Source of the DNA: Cytophaga aurantiaca DSM 3654
GTDB taxonomy: Bacteria; Bacteroidota; Bacteroidia; Cytophagales; Cytophagaceae
Direction of reading: 5' to 3'
Length of the DNA stretch: 64,000 bases
NCBI RefSeq assembly: GCF_000379725.1
Contig: NZ_KB903621.1
Span: 248,001 to 312,000 of the forward strand
Below are positions 58,554 to 64,000 of this stretch, piece by piece. The translations under genes and the position numbers were made by a program. Each line of letters begins with the position of its first letter. Positions within the stretch are counted from its first letter, which is position 1. The notes beneath the pieces are model-generated. The model searched no databases. It saw nothing but the letters and a program-made list of their open reading frames with translations, and was not told the DNA's origin.

Positions 58554-59060
58554 ATGGAAAAAATAATTTACTATCCTGTATTTTTTACAGCGACAATCAG
58601 ACACTGGAAACGGTTATTAAAACTAGATAAGTATAAAGAAATAATTCTTGAACAATTGCGGGAACAAATAAAAAAGAATCAACTGATTGTGTATGCTTAC
58701 TGTGTGATGGATAATCACATTCACATTATATGGCAAGTAAAAGGTATTATTGATACTTCAGAAGTTCAGAAACAATTTTTAGAAGGATGTAGCAAACATA
58801 TCAAAGCAGATTTAGAACTGCATCATCCCAATGTGCTTCCTTTTTTCAAATCTTCACAAAAAGATAGAAGTTATCATTTCTGGAAACGGTGTGCTAAATC
58901 AAAGGAGTTGTATGACGATGATATTTTTGAACAGAAGTTAGATTATATTCATCATAATCCAGTAAAAGCAGGACTTTGTAACTTGCCTGAAGAATACATA
59001 TATTCAAGTGCGCGATATTATTTAGAGAATAACTTTAGTGATGGTTTATTAACTCATTAA
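58554..59060 (+). CDS. RAYT (REP-associated tyrosine transposase, IS200-like)
   Basis: 168 residues, full length for this family. HUH motif His55-Ile-His57 in MDNHIHIIW and catalytic Tyr131 in KLDYIHHNPVKAGL, followed by the family end YIYSSARYY. HUH Y1 transposases cut and rejoin single-stranded DNA; RAYTs are tied to the REP hairpins they are thought to spread. REP-like units flank it on both sides, two to the left and one inverted to the right, which supports this class over a mobile IS200. It lies between the toxin/immunity pair and an orphan fragment, so it may mark a recombination point. Confidence 0.92.
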   Translation: MEKIIYYPVFFTATIRHWKRLLKLDKYKEIILEQLREQIKKNQLIVYAYCVMDNHIHIIWQVKGIIDTSEVQKQFLEGCSKHIKADLELHHPNVLPFFKSSQKDRSYHFWKRCAKSKELYDDDIFEQKLDYIHHNPVKAGLCNLPEEYIYSSARYYLENNFSDGLLTH

Positions 59061-59069
59061 AGAGGATAG

Positions 59070-59142
59070 AGCAGTTGGCTGTTGGCCAGAAAAGGCACAA
59101 CAGCGAGTTGAGCGGTGGTTAGGTGAAAGTGATGGACGCCAA
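59070..59142 (-). repeat. REP-like unit C, right of the RAYT gene
   Basis: A 73-bp unit in inverted orientation to unit B: AGCAGTTGGCTGTTGGCC at its left, hairpin CTGTTGTGCC-TTTTCT-GGCCAACAG on the minus strand, and TGATGGACGCCAA at its right. Together with unit B it makes a long inverted pair around the RAYT gene. Confidence 0.85.
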
Positions 59143-59153
59143 CAAGGAGATAA

Positions 59154-59294
59154 GGATTTATCACTAAAGAACAGGTGGGTAAATTGTTGGGAGTAGATTA
59201 TCAAACCCTTGATCCAGATAATTATATTGATGATTTAATTACAAAACTAAATGAAGACGCAGTATTTAATTCCATCTTTAAAACTCAGCAGTAG
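59154..59294 (+). pseudogene. 3' remnant of a coding sequence, possibly an orphan toxin tip
   Basis: An open frame of about 46 codons with no start, beginning right after a stop next to REP unit C: it reads ITKEQVGKLLGVDYQ, then LDPDNYIDDLITKLNEDAV and ends FNSIFKTQQ. It overlaps the start of the 345-aa gene in another frame. The helical, acidic sequence and its place just before a small orphan gene fit the broken-off C-terminus of a displaced toxin, but it is too short for a family call. Confidence 0.45.
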
Positions 59295-60288
59295 AATTCA
59301 TAATTTTCAGACACAAGACGAATTTTTATACGTTCAAATTTCACACGAAAATCGATTGTTAGTATATGAAAAATTAGAGTTTTATAAGGAATACGAAAAC
59401 AAACCTGGATCAATGTACAATGTATCAGGAATTGTAGCATCTGATTATGCAAATTTTTTTGAGAGAGGAGAAATTGACTCTTTTGCTAGAGATTTAGGTT
59501 ATACATATTCTGGACATCATTATAAAAATAAACATCTTATTGTTAAATTTCCTGAGATAAAAAGATCTTATTATGATAGAACAAATAAAACTATAACAGA
59601 GGCTACAGGTCATCATACTCTACCGGGATTTAACTTGTTTACAGATGAGTTTATCATTTATAGTGAAAAAAATGAATTAGATAAAGTTGTATATAAGGTA
59701 AAACGAGATTTTACAACCGGAGAAGAATTGTGGCGTTTTGATATTCGAACAGTAAACGCCGAACTTAAGATAGATAGATGGCAAGACCCTGTATGCCTAT
59801 ATGAAAATCTACTCATTTTTTCTAATCATCTAGACCTATTTGCATTAGATATAAATACAGGAAAACTAGTATATCATCAACCATTAGGTGGCTATTTACA
59901 TCATATTTCGTTTGACAGCGGTGTTATTTTTTTGGAAGCATTTCGATCTCCTAACGATCATAAGTTTCAGTTGAGGGATTGTAAAACAGGAGAAATTATA
60001 AAAGAGAAAATATATAGTAGAGAGCTGTTTACTAAGAAAACGAATGAACAACCTACATTTACAAATGCTGTTATATATAAAAACTATTATGTCTTTGCAT
60101 ATATAAACTATCAAGTATGTTTTATGAACAGAGAAACCATGGAAATAGAACATTTATTTAAAATGAAACTTACGGTTCAAGAAAAAAGTAAAGCTTCGTT
60201 AGATAAAATTACTATATCAAATGGTATGCTACACGCTCGATCCTATAATTTTAATTTTTGGGTGTTTGATTTGGAAGGGATAGTTTGA
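59251..60288 (+). CDS. Beta-propeller-like protein, possible orphan immunity protein (345 aa)
   Basis: No signal peptide. Repeated blade-like strands with PQQ/quinoprotein-type pattern: DFTTGEELWRFDIRT, LFALDINTGKLVYHQPLGG, QLRDCKTGEIIKEKI, CFMNRETMEIEHLFKM, NFWVFDLEGIV. This suggests a small propeller or a half propeller. Start ATG 59251, inside the 3' end of the remnant frame before it. One base after its stop begins the 92-aa membrane protein gene, so the two form a unit. AT-rich. Immunity is suggested only by the location next to a toxin-like fragment. Confidence 0.65.
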   Translation: MKTQYLIPSLKLSSRIHNFQTQDEFLYVQISHENRLLVYEKLEFYKEYENKPGSMYNVSGIVASDYANFFERGEIDSFARDLGYTYSGHHYKNKHLIVKFPEIKRSYYDRTNKTITEATGHHTLPGFNLFTDEFIIYSEKNELDKVVYKVKRDFTTGEELWRFDIRTVNAELKIDRWQDPVCLYENLLIFSNHLDLFALDINTGKLVYHQPLGGYLHHISFDSGVIFLEAFRSPNDHKFQLRDCKTGEIIKEKIYSRELFTKKTNEQPTFTNAVIYKNYYVFAYINYQVCFMNRETMEIEHLFKMKLTVQEKSKASLDKITISNGMLHARSYNFNFWVFDLEGIV

Positions 60289-60289
60289 T

Positions 60290-60568
60290 ATGGTGAAAAT
60301 AGAAAAAGTAAACGTGCCTGCTATAATAGGATGTATAGCTGCTTGGGGAGCATTGGTATATTTTTTACTATATCCCGAAGTTTACGATTCAGATGTAGTT
60401 CTTTTGGAACATAGTCCACGTAAGCGTAATGCAAAGTTGGTTTATCTTATATTTCATTTTGCACATAATTTTATTGGGAAGTCCGGATTGTTTTTATTGT
60501 TGGGTATTGTAGGGGCAATCTTCTTATTTTATAGTGTTAGATTTCAAAAAAGAATAAATCAAGAATAA
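60290..60568 (+). CDS. Small two-helix membrane protein (92 aa)
   Basis: Two hydrophobic helices (about 9-27, VPAIIGCIAAWGALVYFLL; about 66-83, GLFLLLGIVGAIFLFYS) with a basic stretch between them (HSPRKRNAK). Starts 1 bp after the 345-aa gene's stop; likely cotranscribed. No family recognised; could be a membrane-bound immunity partner or an unrelated small protein. Confidence 0.6.
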   Translation: MVKIEKVNVPAIIGCIAAWGALVYFLLYPEVYDSDVVLLEHSPRKRNAKLVYLIFHFAHNFIGKSGLFLLLGIVGAIFLFYSVRFQKRINQE

Positions 60569-60605
60569 TCCCCGCCATTGATTTCGCCATTTAAACTCTA
60601 CACAA

Positions 60606-60637
60606 TTTGGGTTTATTCAATAATTATTTTAGCTTTA
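60606..60637 (+). promoter_or_regulatory. Promoter of the seven-repeat T9SS cargo gene
   Basis: TTTG (60606-60609), a 20-bp spacer, TAGCTTTA (60630-60637), one base from TAnnTTTG. Start codon 46 bp further on. Confidence 0.55.
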
Positions 60638-60683
60638 TGTAACTGTATATTTTCAATCTAATATATTTTTATTCAAACCAATA

Positions 60684-62453
60684 ATGAAAAAATTACTTCT
60701 TTTACAGCTTCATTTAATAAAAAGAAAACATGCTAAGTTTGTTTCCAGACTTGAAAGAGCACTAGGCGATGGTAGTTTTCATACAATGCATCTGAATCAA
60801 AAGAATAAATTAGTACAACGTGTAGAAAGAGTAAAACTTCAATTGTCGCGTTTGGAAAGTCTTATTCAATACGGAAGTTTAGCTGCAGTAACAGCGCTTG
60901 CGTTAGTTGCTACAGATGCAGACGCTCAGACAATGACTCCTCAGGGAGCTGAATTCAGAGTGAACACATATACTACCAGCAACCAATCTCCGATTTATGT
61001 AGGTGCTCCTATTGATCAGATGGAAAATCCTGTTAGTAAAACTTCTGCAATGGATGCCAATGGCAATTTCGTTATCACCTGGCAATCTACAAACCAGGCT
61101 GGCGCTAGTTCAGGCTATGATATATATGCACAAAGATACGATGCTGCAGGCGTGGCACAGGGTGCTGAATTTTTGGTAAATACATATACGACCAATCAAC
61201 AGTTTTTTCCAACTATTGGCATGGATGCTTCCGGAGACTTTGTTATTGCATGGCAATCGGTCGGTCAGATAGCTAGTTCAGGATATGATATTTATGCGCA
61301 GCGGTACAATGCTTCGGGTGTAGCACAAGGTACAGAGTTCCGTGTAAATACAAACACACCTCGTTCTCAGACTTCACCAGCAGTTGCAATGGATAATTCA
61401 GGTAATTTTGTTGTAGCATGGTCTTCTTATAATCAAGTTTCTACAGGTTCGTATGATGATGTTTATTTACAGCGTTATGATGCAGCCGGCGTTGTACAAG
61501 GGACAGAAGTGTTGGTGAATACGTATACGACTAAAACACAGCAATTGACATCTGTAGCGATGGATCCGACTGGAAATTTTGTTGTAACCTGGCAATCATA
61601 TCACCAAAATGGCGCGTATAGCAATCTGGATATATATGCTAAAAGATATAATGCTTCCGGAGTTGTTCAAGGAGCGGCTTTTTTAGTAAATACAGGTACA
61701 ACATATAATACACAATCGTATGCTTCGGTTGATATGGATGCAACTGGTAATTTTGTTATTGCCTGGCAATCCAATAATCAGCTTGCTTTGGATGGTACAT
61801 ATAATATGTATGCAAAACAATACACTAAGGAAGGATATTTATTGAAAGATGAATTTTTAGTGAACACAACAACTGGTAAGCATGCAAGAAATGCATCGGT
61901 TGCTATGGCCGATAATGGGAACTTTGTTATTGCATGGATTTCTATCAATATAGCATCTGCAAACTCTGTAAGAGATGTATATGCACAACGATACAATGCT
62001 TCTGCTGCAAAGCAAGGCGGGCAATTTCTTGTTAATACCTATACAACAGGTAGTCAAACCGTGCCGTCTGTAGCAATGAACGGAGCAGGTGATGTAGTAA
62101 TATCATGGGCTTCAAAAGGTCAGGATGGAAGTGATTACGGTGTGTATGCACAGCGCTATTTAATAGCGAATCCAACAACAGATATACTTAATTCGAGTGC
62201 GGATTCAGATAATCTTTTCAGTTTTTATCCTAACCCTGCTAAAGGAGTAGTGAATATAAGTACGCTGAAAGATTTGGGAGAAACAGCAATTTCAATAAGT
62301 AATTCAACGGGAGAAATTGTATTAGAAGACAAACAGAACCTGAGTCAGGATGGTATCAATACTATTGATCTGTCAGCCTTACCTGCCGGGATTTATATAG
62401 TAAAATTAACATCTGCAAGCGGTGTTGAATCTAAGAAAATAGTTATTCAATAA
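60684..62453 (+). CDS. Seven-repeat secreted protein with T9SS type A sorting domain
   Basis: 589 residues. An unusual N-terminus of about 55 basic, amphipathic residues (MKKLLLLQLHLIKRKHAK, VERVKLQLSRLESLI) precedes a normal signal-peptide core (YGSLAAVTALALVATDADAQ). Then seven repeats of about 56 residues, each with (G)xEFLVNTYTT, VAMDxxGNFVIAWQS, and YDIYAQRYNASGVAQ; this pattern resembles secreted beta-strand repeats of propeller or solenoid type. The end (FSFYPNPAKGVVNIST to LPAGIYIVKLTSASGVESKK) is a T9SS type A sorting domain. Surface or secreted; function unknown. The long leader may slow or direct Sec export, like extended signal peptides in autotransporters. Confidence 0.9.
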   Translation: MKKLLLLQLHLIKRKHAKFVSRLERALGDGSFHTMHLNQKNKLVQRVERVKLQLSRLESLIQYGSLAAVTALALVATDADAQTMTPQGAEFRVNTYTTSNQSPIYVGAPIDQMENPVSKTSAMDANGNFVITWQSTNQAGASSGYDIYAQRYDAAGVAQGAEFLVNTYTTNQQFFPTIGMDASGDFVIAWQSVGQIASSGYDIYAQRYNASGVAQGTEFRVNTNTPRSQTSPAVAMDNSGNFVVAWSSYNQVSTGSYDDVYLQRYDAAGVVQGTEVLVNTYTTKTQQLTSVAMDPTGNFVVTWQSYHQNGAYSNLDIYAKRYNASGVVQGAAFLVNTGTTYNTQSYASVDMDATGNFVIAWQSNNQLALDGTYNMYAKQYTKEGYLLKDEFLVNTTTGKHARNASVAMADNGNFVIAWISINIASANSVRDVYAQRYNASAAKQGGQFLVNTYTTGSQTVPSVAMNGAGDVVISWASKGQDGSDYGVYAQRYLIANPTTDILNSSADSDNLFSFYPNPAKGVVNISTLKDLGETAISISNSTGEIVLEDKQNLSQDGINTIDLSALPAGIYIVKLTSASGVESKKIVIQ

Positions 62454-62472
62454 AGTATAGTGAGCGGTATTG

Positions 62473-62518
62473 AAACAAAAGCTTTAATATGAAAATATTA
62501 AGGCTTTTGTTTTTTATT
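62473..62518 (+). terminator. Rho-independent terminator of the seven-repeat protein gene
   Basis: Arms AAACAAAAGCTTTAATAT / ATATTAAGGCTTTTGTTT (one G-U pair), GAAA loop, then a T run. Confidence 0.88.
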
Positions 62519-62549
62519 AGTAAAGCATTCAATATCTTTCAGGATAGGT

Positions 62550-64000
62550 ATGAATAATTATTTGGATCAACTTTTCACAATGGCACATCGTGCCTGGCAG
62601 CAGAAGTCATATAAAACGGCTGAAAATACATACCGTCAGATTCTTAGAGATTATCCAAAGCATCCGGATGCACAGCATTTATTGGGGCTTGTATACAGCG
62701 AGCAGGGCAAATACGAAAATGCCATTCGGTATATTTCTGAAGCCATTACAACGAATCCCGATAACACCGCTTATTACTCTAATTTAGGAGAGGTATATCG
62801 CCTTGCAGGTGAATGGGATAAAGCATTATCTCATTTTCAAAAGGCGTTGCAGATACAACCTGACTTTGTAGAGGCTAAATTCAATCTTGCAAATGGACTG
62901 CATCAAAAAGGAGATACACAGCAGGCTTTTGCTTTATATGCAGAAATTTTAGTTGTACAACCAACCCATATAAAAGCAGCATTTAATAGTGCAAATATAT
63001 TGATGGCAAATGGCCAGTACAGATCTGCGATTGATGCTTTCAGAAAAGTACTTGCTATGAATAATAACCATGCAGATGCCCACAATAATCTTGCGATTGT
63101 ATTATCTGAGTGGGATCATTTGGATGAAGCAGAAATCCATTATAAAAATGCGCTTGCACTAAATCCACAATTTTCTGAAGCCAAAAAGAATTTAATTAAT
63201 TTACTTGAATCAATTGGAAAATCAGAAGAAGCAAGAGAACTGATACGATCTGAAGATTCTTTTCGTAGGCAACAAACTTCAGCACTTCTTCATGAAAAAT
63301 CAATTAGTCCAACAATACATTGTTCACAAACTGAAATAGCAGAATACAGAGAAGAATTGCTCAATCTCTTTACTAGCCTGCCTTTCAATAGTTTTAGTTC
63401 CGATGATTTTATTCGATTTTCAACATTGGAGTTACCTACATTATCCAATCTGATTTATCAGGGAGAGGATGATCTAAAAATTAAAACGTCTTACGCTGCA
63501 TTATTCAAATCTGTTTTTCCGGAATATACACCTAAAGGTTCCGTATTTAAAAAACACATAGGTATTGTTGTTACTTCTGGTCACGAAGGAGTATTTCTTA
63601 AATGTATGAGGGGAATATTAAATACTATTTCTACTGAAACATTTAGAATTACGGTAATCTGTAGTTATCCTAATGGAGAAAAAATTATACGTCCTGTATT
63701 AACCAATCCGGATGTTGAATTTCTTTCTATTCCGAATGTATTATCTGTTGCAGCTGAATTGATTTTAAAATCTAACATTGATCTTTTGTATTATTGGGAA
63801 TGCGGCACAGATAAAATAAATTATTTTCTTCCTTTTATGCGATTGGCTCCTATTCAATGTATAAGCTGGGGATGGCCTATAACCAGTGGCATTCCGAATA
63901 TGGATTATTTTATTTCTGCTGCAAATCTTGAAACCGATAACAGTCAGAGTTTTTATACAGAACAATTATACATTCAAAAAAGGATACCTGTATATTATTA
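62550..64000 (+). CDS. TPR protein with OGT/SPINDLY-type glycosyltransferase domain, 5' part
   Basis: Starts ATG 62550 (MNNYLDQLFTMAHRAWQQ) and stays open to the right edge, about 483 codons. Six or so TPR units (residues about 15-230: YRQILRDYPKHPDAQHLLGL, AISEAITTNPDNTAYYSNLG, ALQIQPDFVEAKFNLANGL, VLAMNNNHADAHNNLAIVL, ALALNPQFSEAKKNLINLL). After about 330 the sequence turns into a GT41-like domain: HIGIVVTSGHEGVFLKCM and APIQCISWGWPITSGIPNMDYFIS, close to the OGT family APIQ..WxGxPxTSG...DYF motif. It likely adds sugars to proteins. Preceded by its neighbour's terminator, so it has its own transcript. The C-terminal part is outside the window. Confidence 0.85.
   Translation, partial: MNNYLDQLFTMAHRAWQQKSYKTAENTYRQILRDYPKHPDAQHLLGLVYSEQGKYENAIRYISEAITTNPDNTAYYSNLGEVYRLAGEWDKALSHFQKALQIQPDFVEAKFNLANGLHQKGDTQQAFALYAEILVVQPTHIKAAFNSANILMANGQYRSAIDAFRKVLAMNNNHADAHNNLAIVLSEWDHLDEAEIHYKNALALNPQFSEAKKNLINLLESIGKSEEARELIRSEDSFRRQQTSALLHEKSISPTIHCSQTEIAEYREELLNLFTSLPFNSFSSDDFIRFSTLELPTLSNLIYQGEDDLKIKTSYAALFKSVFPEYTPKGSVFKKHIGIVVTSGHEGVFLKCMRGILNTISTETFRITVICSYPNGEKIIRPVLTNPDVEFLSIPNVLSVAAELILKSNIDLLYYWECGTDKINYFLPFMRLAPIQCISWGWPITSGIPNMDYFISAANLETDNSQSFYTEQLYIQKRIPVYY

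Noticed and set aside
60930-62170. Possible CRISPR or tandem DNA array
   Set aside because: The repeats are in-frame 56-residue protein units with diverged codons, not identical short repeats with spacers.

Overview
ORGANISM. The window reads as a low-GC member of the Bacteroidota, most likely Cytophaga hutchinsonii or a close relative; this is recognition from gene content, not a database match. Support: two proteins end in type IX secretion (T9SS) type A sorting domains (YPNP...AGxYxxKL), start codons lack Shine-Dalgarno sequences, several genes have Bacteroidota promoters (TTTG, about 20 bp, TAnnTTTG), terminators carry a CCCGAT/ATCGGG core, and the ABC-F, DUF6089-like barrel and TANFOR-like families are typical of the phylum. 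LAYOUT. (1) 1-10.1 kb holds housekeeping and envelope genes: the 3' end of a helical-repeat protein, an HxlR regulator, a small membrane protein, an outer-membrane barrel, a membrane-anchored GltS-like FMN protein, a 7TMR-DISM histidine kinase, an OmpH/Skp chaperone, a 1-Cys peroxiredoxin, and a three-gene unit headed by a flavoprotein related to dihydrolipoamide dehydrogenase that has lost both redox cysteines. (2) 10.5-13.7 kb is an Anbu-type operon: circularly permuted ATP-grasp, alpha-E protein and the proteasome-like peptidase Anbu. No transglutaminase gene, usual in such operons, lies next to it. (3) 13.8-25 kb: coiled-coil membrane protein, ABC-F ATPase, GT2 glycosyltransferase, neutral ceramidase-like hydrolase, NlpC/P60-like lipoprotein, a histidine kinase split by a frame change at an A7 run, and Mfd. 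(4) 25.4-58.3 kb is the notable part. Six co-directional genes follow one near-consensus promoter: a 1523-aa secreted protein, a 688-aa Fn3-like protein, a 5431-aa beta-helix/PKD giant with a T9SS tail, an outer-membrane barrel, a 2374-aa polyprotein (TANFOR-like and Fn3 modules, an HELGH metallopeptidase, a hydrophobic pretoxin segment and a nuclease-like C-terminus), and a 304-aa gene 1 bp downstream that is a candidate immunity gene. I read this as a polymorphic-toxin locus with its own surface machinery. (5) 58.3-60.6 kb is a recombination scar: a RAYT transposase between REP-like repeats, then a 3' toxin-like remnant and two further small genes that may be orphan immunity genes. (6) 60.7-64 kb: a seven-repeat T9SS cargo protein and the 5' part of a TPR/OGT-like glycosyltransferase that runs off the window. 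HOW THE GENES MAY WORK TOGETHER. The large cluster would export a giant surface protein through T9SS, place a barrel in the outer membrane, and present a Sec-exported toxin polyprotein with exchangeable tip and matched immunity. The sharp rise in AT content near 54.4 kb, inside the polyprotein gene, fits tip exchange. I saw no rRNA, tRNA or CRISPR array.
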